This document shows positions 33,972-42,785 of a stretch of 59,997 nucleotides of DNA, piece after piece; the first letter of the stretch is position 1, and every line of letters starts with the position of its first letter. Position numbers and translations under genes: made by a program. The stretch comes from an uncultured bacterium (GTDB lineage Bacteria; Calescibacteriota; Calescibacteriia; Calescibacteriales; Calescibacteriaceae): NCBI GenBank assembly GCA_938036315.1, contig CALHPK010000016.1, positions 1 through 59,997 on the forward strand, read 5' to 3'. The notes under the pieces are model-generated. The model made no database searches, was not told the DNA's origin, and saw nothing but the letters and a program-made list of their open reading frames with translations.

Positions 33972-34988
33972 ATGATTTTAGTTTTAAGACCAGATGTAAC
34001 CGAAAAACAACTTCAGGTTATAACTAATAAAGTCAAGGAATTAGGTCTTGAACCGCGGGTTCTGCAAGGTGAGTTTCTAAAAATAGTAGCCTGCATAGGA
34101 GATGAAAGAAGAGAAGGTCTTAAGGAAACCCTTGAGTCCCTGTATGGAGTCGAAAAGGTACTTCATGTTATGCAACCGTATCAGCTTGCAGCTCGCGATG
34201 CTAATCCAGAAGGAACGAAAATAAGAATAAATGGGGTTGAAATAGGTGGAAAAACTTTTGTAGTTATGGCGGGACCTTGCTCGGTAGAAAACAGTGAACA
34301 AATAACTAAAACAGCAAAAGCAGTAAAAGAAGCAGGGGCAAAAATACTAAGAGGTGGAGCATTCAAGCCCAGAACATCCCCTTATTCCTTTCAAGGACTG
34401 GGAGAAGAGGGGTTGAAGTTACTGAGAGAAGCAGCTGATGAATACGAGTTATTAGTAATAACCGAAGTTCTTGATCCCCGGGATGTCGAAACGGTCTCAC
34501 AATACTCAGATATACTTCAGATAGGGACCAGAAATGCGCAGAACTTCCCGCTTTTGAAGGAAGTTGGCAACACTAGAAAACCCGTTCTACTTAAAAGGGG
34601 GATGTATATGACAATTGAGGAATGGCTCCTTGCTGCGGAATATATTCTGGCCGGGGGTAATCCAAATGTGATCTTATGTGAGAGAGGTATAAGAACCTTT
34701 GAAACTGCGACCAGAAATACATTAGATCTATCAGCTATTCCAGTTTTGCGAGAAAAGACCCACCTTCCAATTGTTGTTGATCCTTCACATGGAACTGGGA
34801 AACGCTCTTATGTTCCGCCTATGGCCTACGCTGCACTCGCAGGGGGAGCAGATGGCTTGTTAATCGAAGTCCACCCTGAACCTGATAAAGCTCTATCAGA
34901 TGGAGCCCAATCACTTAACCTGAAGATGTTCAAGGATATGATGAATCACCTAAAAAAATTAGCTGAAGTGCTAGGCAGAGAAATATAA
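33972..34988 (+). CDS. aroF: 3-deoxy-7-phosphoheptulonate synthase (DAHP synthase, type I with ferredoxin-like domain)
   Basis: 338 residues. The N-terminal ferredoxin-like regulatory domain (MILVLRPDVTEKQLQ... LGLEPRVLQGEFLKIVACIG) resembles that of Thermotoga-type DAHP synthase. The barrel contains VMAGPCSVEN, KILRGGAFKPRTSPYSFQG, QIGTRNAQNFPLL, ILCERGIRTFE and VDPSHGTGKRSYV, all family motifs. It condenses PEP and erythrose-4-phosphate in the first step of aromatic synthesis. No ribosome binding site lies before the ATG, but a -10-like TAATCT is close upstream, so a leaderless transcript is possible. Confidence 0.95.
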   Translation: MILVLRPDVTEKQLQVITNKVKELGLEPRVLQGEFLKIVACIGDERREGLKETLESLYGVEKVLHVMQPYQLAARDANPEGTKIRINGVEIGGKTFVVMAGPCSVENSEQITKTAKAVKEAGAKILRGGAFKPRTSPYSFQGLGEEGLKLLREAADEYELLVITEVLDPRDVETVSQYSDILQIGTRNAQNFPLLKEVGNTRKPVLLKRGMYMTIEEWLLAAEYILAGGNPNVILCERGIRTFETATRNTLDLSAIPVLREKTHLPIVVDPSHGTGKRSYVPPMAYAALAGGADGLLIEVHPEPDKALSDGAQSLNLKMFKDMMNHLKKLAEVLGREI

Positions 34989-35043
34989 CTTAAACAAAAC
35001 AAAATAAAATAAATAAAATAAAACTGAAAAGGAGAGAAAAACT

Positions 35044-36477
35044 ATGAATGTGAGAATAACAAAAAGGGAAATCTCATTCTGGACAAATTTTCTGATCTCT
35101 ACAGCCTTACTTTTTGGTGTGCTTGTGATGGTAAATTTTCTATCATCAAGATACTACTTCCTGAAGGATCTAACAGAGGAGAGGATTCATACCTTATCAG
35201 ACCAGACCATAAAAATCCTGAATGAGCTTGACAAAAAAGCAAAGTCCGATGGTAAAGAGTTAAAGATACTTGCATTTATGAAGGAGAACGAGCCACAAGC
35301 TCAAGAATTCCAAAATCTTATGAAGCAATATTCCTATAGATCAAAGAGCATAAAATGGGAAATAATAGATCCTGAAAGGAAACCGCAACTAGCCACGCTG
35401 TACGATATAAAAACTTTCAACTCAGTTGTTTTCATATTCGGAGATAAGAAAATCAAAACCGAGATAAATTTTGATGCACCCGATAAATCCCCCGAAAGTA
35501 TAATAACAAGCAATATATACAAATTCATAGGAATCAAAGAGCTTAACATATGCTTTACAGAAGGACATGGAGAAAGAGACCCTAACGATACATCCCCTAC
35601 GGGAGTATCCAAGCTGGCAAAATACCTAAAAGATGAAGGATACAACACAATCAAAATAAGACTCTGGGAGCAAGGCTCTCTAACCCCTTGCGATATCATA
35701 GTGATAATAGGACCCCAAAGGTCTTTCACTCAAGTGGAGATCACAAATTTATCAGAATATCTGGCAATCGGTGGAAGAGCCGTAATTATGTTAGATCCTG
35801 AGTCTAAAGATTTTCTAAATCCTATCCTCGAAAGATGGGGAATAGGTACTGACAATAGGCTAGTTGTAGATCCAACGGCCAGGCTTTTTGGAGCAGGTCC
35901 TGCTATGCCAGTTCTGGTTGACTACGACAAAGAACACCCCATAACTCGTGGCTTCAATTTTGGGGTAATCAGCAGGGTCACAAGAAGAGTCTTTATAAAA
36001 AGTAGAGTACAGGGCGTCGATGCGACTGAAATTGCTAGAACTTCTCCAAATTCTTGGGCCGACTCAGATTGGGAATCGGGCACAGTATCCTTTGATCCAG
36101 CAAACGATATAAAGGGACCAGTTCCTGTTGTGGTTGCAGTTCAGGGACTACCTGGTGTGGCAGGAGGAGAAGCAGTATATGGAACAATGCAAAATCCAGG
36201 AACAGTTCAGGCTCGGCTAGTGGTATCTGGAGATTCAGATCTTGCCTCCGATGCCCTGATCGATGCACTAGGGAATAAAGATCTTATCCTAAATTCAATA
36301 AACTGGGTTGCTGAAAAAGGAGAGCTTATATCCATAAGACCAAAAGAGCTGAAGAAAAGAGGACTTTATCTGACACCCTCAAATATAGTGCTAATAAGGA
36401 ATATATTCCTTTTTGTCATCCCAGGAACTCTACTTCTGATTTCCTTCATCGTATACTTTGTAAGAAAAAGATTGTAA
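35044..36477 (+). CDS. GldG-like ABC-associated protein
   Basis: 477 residues with a transmembrane helix near each end (about 12-34 and 448-470). Between them is an extracytoplasmic domain beginning SSRYYFLKDLTEERIHTLSDQTIKILNEL, a hallmark of GldG/ABC-type uncharacterised transport proteins. A GATase-like fold segment follows (CFTEGHGERDP, VIIGPQRSFTQ, LDPESKDF). In other bacteria it pairs with an ABC ATPase and permease; neither is adjacent here. An AAAAGGAGAG site precedes the ATG. It is followed by a DUF4340 gene with a 4-base gap, the usual order. Confidence 0.87.
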   Translation: MNVRITKREISFWTNFLISTALLFGVLVMVNFLSSRYYFLKDLTEERIHTLSDQTIKILNELDKKAKSDGKELKILAFMKENEPQAQEFQNLMKQYSYRSKSIKWEIIDPERKPQLATLYDIKTFNSVVFIFGDKKIKTEINFDAPDKSPESIITSNIYKFIGIKELNICFTEGHGERDPNDTSPTGVSKLAKYLKDEGYNTIKIRLWEQGSLTPCDIIVIIGPQRSFTQVEITNLSEYLAIGGRAVIMLDPESKDFLNPILERWGIGTDNRLVVDPTARLFGAGPAMPVLVDYDKEHPITRGFNFGVISRVTRRVFIKSRVQGVDATEIARTSPNSWADSDWESGTVSFDPANDIKGPVPVVVAVQGLPGVAGGEAVYGTMQNPGTVQARLVVSGDSDLASDALIDALGNKDLILNSINWVAEKGELISIRPKELKKRGLYLTPSNIVLIRNIFLFVIPGTLLLISFIVYFVRKRL

Positions 36478-36481
36478 CACC

Positions 36482-37882
36482 ATGAGAGTATTCAGACAAA
36501 CAATAGTTCTAATCCTAATCTTCGGCATACTCATCGCTTTATATTTCCTCTACATCAAACCAAAAGAAGAAGCAAAAAAAGCGCAAGAAAAGGCTCAAAA
36601 AAAACTGATCGATATAGCACAGGAAAAAGTTGAAGAGATATGGATTACACATTATGAAAAGGGGGAAAAAATAGGATTCAGAAAATCTGGAAAGTCAAAA
36701 TGGGACATAATAAGCCCCATCTTTGCTGATGCAGATAGATTTTCGGTAAATCCTATTGTCTCCCGTTTTTCCTCGATCGATATAGAAAGAATCATAGATG
36801 AAAACGCAGATACACTCTCTCCATTTGGTCTCGATCCCCCAAGATATGAAGTTCAACTTAAATTGTCCAATTCATCTGATCAAGTAACGATATTTATTGG
36901 GAACAAATCGCAAGTCGGGTACAACGTCTATGCAACAAGGGCTGATACACCAAAGAAGGTTTTTCTTGTAAGCGCAGCCTTGGAGTCTGTTATAGCAAAA
37001 TCACTTGACGATTTCAGAGAAAAAAGGCCAATGGACTTCATCACTGCCGATGTCGATGAATTCTCTATTAGATCACAGGATAAAACCTTTCTTTTCAAAA
37101 GAAATATCGAGGGCGATTGGGAAATATTATTCCCAGATATCCCAACCTTTGCAAAAGCAGATGATAGCAAAGTAAGAGAGCTTTTGTACTCTACAAGCTC
37201 TCTAAAAGTAAAAGATTTTGTATCTGATACCTCTCCTCCGGTTAACCTATATGGTCTTGAAAATCCTGATAGAAGTATTTGGGTAAAGACCAAGGATGGA
37301 GATACATTTGCACTTTTTGTGAAATTTGCCGATGGAACTATATATGGTAAAAAACCTGAAAAACCAAACATATTTACTCTTGAGGCTGATGAAAATCTCA
37401 AAAACATTATGAAAAAAGATCTAGTCGCTTCAGATTACAGAAACAGAAAAGTTTTAGACTTTTATGTCTGGCGTGTTAAAGAACTTTCTGTTGAAAGAGT
37501 TGATAGAGCTAAAATACTCAGAAGAGATAAAGTGGATACAGAGAAGTGGTATATCGTTGTAGATGGTGAGAATAAACTTGCTGACTCAGCAAAGGTTAAA
37601 GATATGCTCAAAGAGGTATCAGATATTCAAGTACTCAAGTTTGTAAAAGACAATACAGATATATCCCAATTTATTCCTAATCCCATCATAAGGCTCAAAA
37701 TAGAAATTGAAGGTAAAGCAGATCCGTACTATGTCATATTAGGTGAGAAAAAGACTATCGAAGGGGTCACCGGAATAATTGGAGCTGTTGGTGGGCAAAA
37801 TTCTGTCTACCTTTTCCCTGTAAATATAACAAAGATAATATCTAAAATAGAGTCTTTAGAGCCTGTTGAGGAGAAAAAATAA
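36482..37882 (+). CDS. DUF4340 domain protein
   Basis: 466 residues. An N-terminal signal-anchor helix (TIVLILIFGILIALYFLYI) is followed by two or more repeats of the DUF4340 fold. The sign is FGLDPPRYEVQLKLSNSSDQVTIFIGNKS, with a second copy containing YGLENPDRSIWVKTKDGDTFALFVKF. DUF4340 proteins sit behind GldG-like genes and are presumed extracytoplasmic components of the same transport or surface system. Exact role unknown. It ends 19 bases from the convergent acyl-CoA dehydrogenase. Confidence 0.87.
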   Translation: MRVFRQTIVLILIFGILIALYFLYIKPKEEAKKAQEKAQKKLIDIAQEKVEEIWITHYEKGEKIGFRKSGKSKWDIISPIFADADRFSVNPIVSRFSSIDIERIIDENADTLSPFGLDPPRYEVQLKLSNSSDQVTIFIGNKSQVGYNVYATRADTPKKVFLVSAALESVIAKSLDDFREKRPMDFITADVDEFSIRSQDKTFLFKRNIEGDWEILFPDIPTFAKADDSKVRELLYSTSSLKVKDFVSDTSPPVNLYGLENPDRSIWVKTKDGDTFALFVKFADGTIYGKKPEKPNIFTLEADENLKNIMKKDLVASDYRNRKVLDFYVWRVKELSVERVDRAKILRRDKVDTEKWYIVVDGENKLADSAKVKDMLKEVSDIQVLKFVKDNTDISQFIPNPIIRLKIEIEGKADPYYVILGEKKTIEGVTGIIGAVGGQNSVYLFPVNITKIISKIESLEPVEEKK

Positions 37883-37901
37883 AAGCAGGTTTTCACAAAA
37901 G

Positions 37902-39086
37902 TTATTCTATTTCTTTCCCTGATAGTCCCAATATAGCTCTTGCGATAATTGTTTTTTGAACCTCCGAAGTTCCGCCTCCTATGGTTATAAGTCTAACATC
38001 ACGATATCCTTTCTCTATCTTAAATTCTTTCATATAGCCCCATCCACCCATAAGCTGAATAGCTTCGTAGACGTGCTGGACGATAGCATCTCCCCAGAAC
38101 AGTTTGAAGGATGAGGCTTCTACAAATGGCAATTCTCCGCGGTCTATGTGCCAGGCAATTCTGTAAAGGTAGGATCTGGCAACTTCGAGCGAAACCTTCA
38201 GGTCAACAATTTTTCTCTGGATAGCTTGGAAGTATGAAATGGGTTTGCCGAAGGCTGTTCTTTGGTTTGCGTAGGCCAGAAGTCCTCCGAGCAAAGCCTG
38301 AGCAGAACCAACAGAAGGGGAGAGCATAACAGAACGCTCCCATCCGAAAATCGTCCTGACAACATTGATAAACCCAAAATTAACCTCTCCTAAAACGTTC
38401 TCCTCTGGTACCTCGCAGTCCTCAAAAGCAAGCTCGCCAGTTGGAGAAAGTTTATTTCCCATCTTCTCAAGCTTGCGAGATACATAAAATCCTTTGAAAT
38501 TTTTCTCAACTAAAAATGCGGTTATCCCTGCTGATCCTAAAGATTTATCTGTTGATGCAAGGACTAAAAACAGATCTCCTATTGGTGCATTTGTGATAAA
38601 AGTTTTAGAGCCATTGAGTATCCATCTATCTCCTTTTTTGGTAGCCGTTGTTTTCAAGTGGATAGAGTCAGATCCCCCGTGAGGCTCAGTCAGGGCAAAA
38701 CATCCTATCATCTGACCCGAGGCTAATTTTGTCAGGTATCTTTTTTTCTGATCTTCCGTACCGTAGGTCATCAATGGGACTCCGCAGAGTATAGTATGTG
38801 CAGATAGAGACATAACCATACCTCCATCTACTGTAGCAAGCCCCAGGGACTCCCATGCTACACAAGTTGCCAAAGCACTTGCGCCTTGCCCACCGTACTC
38901 CTCGGGGAATGGGAATCCTAACAGACCGAATTCTTTGAATTTTTCCCATATTGGCCATGCGAATTCTTCTTTTGAGTCAAGCTCAAGCTGAATCTTCTCC
39001 TGAATAGGAAGTATGTTATCAACCGCATATCTGTAGACCGATTCTCTGAGCTGGATAAGCTCTGGATCCAAACTAAAATCAATCAT
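37902..39086 (-). CDS. Acyl-CoA dehydrogenase
   Basis: 394 residues, full length. The signature blocks are CFALTEPHGGSDSIHLKTTATKKGDRWILNGSKTFITNA, TAFGKPISYFQAIQRKIVDL, QLMGGWGYMKEFKIEKGYRDVRLITIGGGTSEVQKTIIARAILG, the last holding the Y-R-D and C-terminal FAD region. Catalytic Glu in GGGTSE-type position is in the late helix segment. The enzyme oxidises acyl-CoA to enoyl-CoA, passing electrons to ETF. Chain length is not deducible. It is divergent from the three FAD oxidoreductases across a 349-base spacer. Confidence 0.93.
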   Translation of the reverse strand: MIDFSLDPELIQLRESVYRYAVDNILPIQEKIQLELDSKEEFAWPIWEKFKEFGLLGFPFPEEYGGQGASALATCVAWESLGLATVDGGMVMSLSAHTILCGVPLMTYGTEDQKKRYLTKLASGQMIGCFALTEPHGGSDSIHLKTTATKKGDRWILNGSKTFITNAPIGDLFLVLASTDKSLGSAGITAFLVEKNFKGFYVSRKLEKMGNKLSPTGELAFEDCEVPEENVLGEVNFGFINVVRTIFGWERSVMLSPSVGSAQALLGGLLAYANQRTAFGKPISYFQAIQRKIVDLKVSLEVARSYLYRIAWHIDRGELPFVEASSFKLFWGDAIVQHVYEAIQLMGGWGYMKEFKIEKGYRDVRLITIGGGTSEVQKTIIARAILGLSGKEIE

Positions 39087-39238
39087 ATGGTATATATTTA
39101 TTATTTCATTCCAGTAGGATTTTATTTTTTCAGGATACTTGACATCTTTAACGTTACATCCAGAGACTTTGGAGTGTGAATTATAGAGGACTCGATTTTC
39201 AATTTGTAGCTAGCATTAATATTCATTTTACTGCTATA

Positions 39239-39274
39239 AATAGGAACAATCAACAAAATAGGAACAATCAACAA
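39239..39274. repeat. 18-base perfect tandem repeat
   Basis: AATAGGAACAATCAACAA occurs at 39239-39256 and 39257-39274 without mismatch, about 75 bases upstream of the promoter of the oxidoreductase operon. It could be a repeated regulator site or a slippage duplication. Confidence 0.85.
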
Positions 39275-39347
39275 GATCTATTCGACAAAACATATTTCAA
39301 GATAGTTTCTTCACAAAAATTCCTTTTCTGTAAAAATCAGGGAAAAA

Positions 39348-39377
39348 TTACACATTTTTTTATCAATTTATTATAAT
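39348..39377 (+). promoter_or_regulatory. Sigma-70-type promoter of the FAD-oxidoreductase operon
   Basis: TTACAC (39348-39353) is separated by 18 bases from TATAAT (39372-39377), a perfect -10. Transcription would begin near 39384. Confidence 0.6.
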
Positions 39378-39387
39378 ATATTGTATA

Positions 39388-39409
39388 ACCTTCCGAACGA
39401 ACGGTAGGT
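39388..39409. promoter_or_regulatory. Operator-like inverted repeat overlapping the transcription start
   Basis: ACCTTCCG and CGGTAGGT are complementary at 7 of 8 positions across a 6-base spacer (AACGAA). The shape and the CCG...CGG core resemble TetR-family operators of acyl-CoA/phenylacetate regulons. It overlaps the predicted start of transcription, which suits repression. No regulator gene is nearby. Confidence 0.5.
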
Positions 39410-39435
39410 AATTTATTGGAGGAGGTAACTAAATT

Positions 39436-41139
39436 ATGGTTACTGAAAGATATGATGCTGTCGTAATTGGTGGGGGTCCGAATGGTCTTGGAATTGCAGC
39501 ATATCTTGCTAAGGCTGGACTGAAAGTATGTGTGTGCGAAGAAAGACTCGAACTCGGTGGAGGAGCTGAAAATGTAGAACCTTTACCAGGTTTCAGAATA
39601 GATCCGCATGCAACTTATCTGTATGGTGCAGCAGCACCCATATTTGAACAATTGGAACTTTGGAAATTTGGCTTCCGTATGAAGTACTTTGCAACCTTAG
39701 CGGGAGGAGTAACAACAGATGGTAAAGCAATAGTATCCGGAAGATTCAATATAGAAAACACAATCCAAAGCATAAAAAAATACTCTCCAAAAGATGCAGA
39801 ATTTGTAAGATTTTCACATGAGAGTTTTGAGCCGTATGCAAAGGATTTCTTAAGAAGCATATTTTGGACTCCCCCGTATCCACTGGAGCATCAAGATCCA
39901 GATAATCTTCCGTGGATGAGATTCGTAAAAGAAAAAGCTCCGGGACTTTCTCTTCTTATCAACAGAGACACTATGGAACTCTCAACTTACGAACTTTTGG
40001 ACATTCAATTTGAATTTGAGCCACTGAAGGTGGTTATGGGACAAGGAGCATGGTACAATGGTCCATTCCCTGCTTGGCGTGGTATGGGAATCTTCGGGTT
40101 AGCAACGGGGCTTCTGATGGCGTATTCTTCAGGTTGTCCAGTTGGAGGAATGCACTCTATGATCCACGCTTTAGTTAGGTTTTGTCTGGCTCATGGAGTA
40201 AAATTTTACACCAATGCACCAGTTGATGAGATCATAGTTGAAAACGGTGAAGCAAAGGGTGTAGTTTTGGGTGGAGGTTATTCGGGAAAAGAAATAAGAG
40301 CAGAAAAACTTGTGGTAAGTGCAGTCGATGTTAAAACAACATTTCTAAAACTTCTCAAAGAAAAGTATGTATCGAAATCGCTAATTCAGAAAGTAAAAGA
40401 TATAAGCTTACACGGTGGTAGTCTCTTTGTACTTCATCTTATCGTGAAGGAGTTGCCGAAATACAAAGGGGATGCCGAAGAATTATTCTTTACTGGGAAA
40501 AATTATCCGTCTGTTGTCTGCCTCCCGGCAGACTCACGAGAATATGTTCTAAATCAAGCTCGTGACATATTTTCCTTCAGAACTCACCCGATGAAAGATG
40601 AGAGTATGCACATTATGATATGCTGTCATGATATATATGATGAGACAAGATGTCCACCAGGCTACCATGTTCTTTCTCCGATATACATCCAAGTTCCACC
40701 GCCAGAGTATCACAAAGATGGCCCACTAGCTGTTAACAAAGCAAAATGGGAAATTGCGGAGAAAATTCTTGGAACAATAAAGAAATTTGCACCAAATATG
40801 ACAGAAAAAAACATAGTAGCCAAGTTCATAAACACCCCATACGATTCAGAACACAGAAATATGGGACTCATCGGAGGCAATTGGTATGCCATTCGAGAAT
40901 GTGAAGACCAGTGGTGGAGCTTCCGCCCTATCCCAGAGCTTGCAAGATACAGAACTCCGATCCACAAATTATATCTATCTCATCAGACATCATACCCAGG
41001 GGGGCTATGCTTGTTCGCTGTACCTTACAATCTTATGCACATACTCATTGACGACGGGATCATACAAAAACCAGATTGGTTCTTTACCTCACCATATCAC
41101 ATAAAGGATAAAGAAAGTGATATAAGGAAAAATTTATAA
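39436..41139 (+). CDS. FAD-dependent oxidoreductase, phytoene-desaturase-like (COG1233 type), copy 1
   Basis: 567 residues. The dinucleotide motif is YDAVVIGGGPNGLGIAAYLAKAGLKV (GGGPNG at 12-17), followed by CEERLELGGGAENV, the E-x5-GG element of amine-oxidase/CrtI-like flavoproteins. A GMHSMIHALVRF element in mid-protein and a C-terminal LYLSHQTSYPGGLCLF segment are shared with the next two genes. A strong GGAGGAGG site precedes the ATG. Such proteins include carotenoid desaturases and PYROXD2-like enzymes; substrate unknown. It leads a three-gene row with 14- and 15-base gaps. Confidence 0.87.
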   Translation: MVTERYDAVVIGGGPNGLGIAAYLAKAGLKVCVCEERLELGGGAENVEPLPGFRIDPHATYLYGAAAPIFEQLELWKFGFRMKYFATLAGGVTTDGKAIVSGRFNIENTIQSIKKYSPKDAEFVRFSHESFEPYAKDFLRSIFWTPPYPLEHQDPDNLPWMRFVKEKAPGLSLLINRDTMELSTYELLDIQFEFEPLKVVMGQGAWYNGPFPAWRGMGIFGLATGLLMAYSSGCPVGGMHSMIHALVRFCLAHGVKFYTNAPVDEIIVENGEAKGVVLGGGYSGKEIRAEKLVVSAVDVKTTFLKLLKEKYVSKSLIQKVKDISLHGGSLFVLHLIVKELPKYKGDAEELFFTGKNYPSVVCLPADSREYVLNQARDIFSFRTHPMKDESMHIMICCHDIYDETRCPPGYHVLSPIYIQVPPPEYHKDGPLAVNKAKWEIAEKILGTIKKFAPNMTEKNIVAKFINTPYDSEHRNMGLIGGNWYAIRECEDQWWSFRPIPELARYRTPIHKLYLSHQTSYPGGLCLFAVPYNLMHILIDDGIIQKPDWFFTSPYHIKDKESDIRKNL

Positions 41140-41153
41140 GGGGGTAACGGAGA

Positions 41154-42770
41154 ATGAGAGTGTTTACAGGATATAAACCCAAGGATTTTCTGAAGGAGTT
41201 TCCTGAAGAGTTTGAATGTGATGCGGTGGTTGTCGGAGCTGGACCCAACGGGCTTATTAGTGCTCTGTATTTAGCATCTGCTGGACTTAAAGTTATCGTG
41301 TGTGAAAAAAGATATGAAATAGGGGGCGGACTTGCTACAGAGGAAATCTTATTCCCATCAAACTTATCCAATACCCACGCCGTATACCATATGATGGTTG
41401 ACTATATGCCGGTGCTTAAAGATTTCAAGCTAGATGAATACGGACTTGACTGGATCAAACCAAATTCACAAGTAAGTTTCATCTCGCAAGATGGGTTTTA
41501 CCTAACTTTCCACAGAATGGTCCAGGATTCAAAAGACTCTGTTGGGAAAATCTCAATAGAAGAAGCCGAAAGATTTGAGGGGAATTTCAGACTATGGCGA
41601 AGAATGGTTGATGAAATTTTAGCTCCTGCCACCTATGTCCCACCCCTCCCTCCGCTTGAGATGATAGAAAAATTTCAAAGAACTGATATAGGCAAAAAAT
41701 TCCTTGACCTGGCGGAGAAATCTCCAGCTGAAATCATAGACGAAAGCTTTAAATCAGAAAAACTGAAAGCTTTAATAGCCTACCTTGTTGGGATGTGGGG
41801 AGTAGACCTCGAAGAAACAGGAATGGGCTTTATGGTTCCACTTTTGGTTGTGAGAGCAACGCAAAAGTGCTATCCATATGGGGGTTCCCACAGGTTTGCA
41901 AGCTCTCTTGCAAGAAAGATAATAGGCGCAGGCGGACTCATCCTTGATAATGCGGAAGTTGAGAAGATTTTAGTTGAGGGGGGAGAGATAAAAGGAGTTC
42001 AACTCACAGATGGGAGAAAAATTTTTTCAAAAATCGTGGCATCTTCTCTACCAGCTCCATTAACATTTGAAAAATTAACTGAAATACCAGATTCGGCTAA
42101 AGAAATCGCAGAAAGCCTTAAGCAATGGAAATGGGATAAGTGGTCCTTCTTTACAGTCCATTTCACCTCACCTAACCCGCCACATTGCAAAGTCAATAAA
42201 GAGCTTGATAAATTCTTTGTGAGCATAGTAGGCTTTTCAGATTTTCAAAGTGTGTTAAGCTACTTTGGTAAGCTTAAGGAAGGGAAATTTACCCCTGTTG
42301 GCGGACATTTCACACCAGAAAGTCTTATAGATGAGACCCTCTCCCGTGATGGAAAATTTGTTTCATTTTTGCAAGTATGTGCTCCCTATCCTTCAGATAA
42401 GGAGAAGGAAAAGATAGGGAAGGAGCTTCTGGATATTCTTTCTGACTATTTTGAGTTCGAAGTCGACATGTTCGTATGTGAGAGCCCCAAAGATATAGAA
42501 TCAAGACTTGCATCAATGCCGTACGGCTCGATAAAGCATGGAGATTACACGCCATCTCAGATGGGATATTTTCGCCCAACCGAGGAATGCTCATCCTCTG
42601 CCACTCCAATAAAAGGCCTATACTTGTGTGGAGCGAGTTCATACCCAGGTGGGCTCATAATAGGGGGTCCTGGTTATATTGCTGCGAACAGAATTTGCGA
42701 TGACTTGAAGGTGCAGAAGTGGTGGCAACCTCCAGACTACATAAGAAAATTTTTGAAAGAGTATTACTGA
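41154..42770 (+). CDS. FAD-dependent oxidoreductase, phytoene-desaturase-like, copy 2
   Basis: 538 residues, paralogous to its two neighbours. A 22-residue leader precedes CDAVVVGAGPNGLISALYLASAGLKV (GAGPNG at 28-33) and CEKRYEIGGGLATEE. The mid-region YPYGGSHRFASSLARKIIGAGG aligns with the GMHSMIHAL and GGSHALTHAL elements of the other copies. The C-terminus has LYLCGASSYPGGLIIGGPGYIAANRICDDL, the FAD-contacting end. It is the shortest of the three. An AAGGGGGTAA-type site lies before the ATG. Confidence 0.87.
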   Translation: MRVFTGYKPKDFLKEFPEEFECDAVVVGAGPNGLISALYLASAGLKVIVCEKRYEIGGGLATEEILFPSNLSNTHAVYHMMVDYMPVLKDFKLDEYGLDWIKPNSQVSFISQDGFYLTFHRMVQDSKDSVGKISIEEAERFEGNFRLWRRMVDEILAPATYVPPLPPLEMIEKFQRTDIGKKFLDLAEKSPAEIIDESFKSEKLKALIAYLVGMWGVDLEETGMGFMVPLLVVRATQKCYPYGGSHRFASSLARKIIGAGGLILDNAEVEKILVEGGEIKGVQLTDGRKIFSKIVASSLPAPLTFEKLTEIPDSAKEIAESLKQWKWDKWSFFTVHFTSPNPPHCKVNKELDKFFVSIVGFSDFQSVLSYFGKLKEGKFTPVGGHFTPESLIDETLSRDGKFVSFLQVCAPYPSDKEKEKIGKELLDILSDYFEFEVDMFVCESPKDIESRLASMPYGSIKHGDYTPSQMGYFRPTEECSSSATPIKGLYLCGASSYPGGLIIGGPGYIAANRICDDLKVQKWWQPPDYIRKFLKEYY

Positions 42771-42785
42771 GAAAGGAGGTAAAAT

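Larger units (their letters stand above)
39087..39435. other. Regulatory spacer upstream of the FAD-oxidoreductase operon
   Basis: No gene is supported; a 66-codon ORF here has no recognisable content. The spacer contains an 18-base tandem repeat, a promoter and an operator-like palindrome, listed separately. Confidence 0.6.

Noticed and set aside
39176-39376. 66-codon ORF in the spacer before the FAD-oxidoreductase operon
   Set aside because: Runs through the tandem repeat and the promoter; not plausible as a protein.
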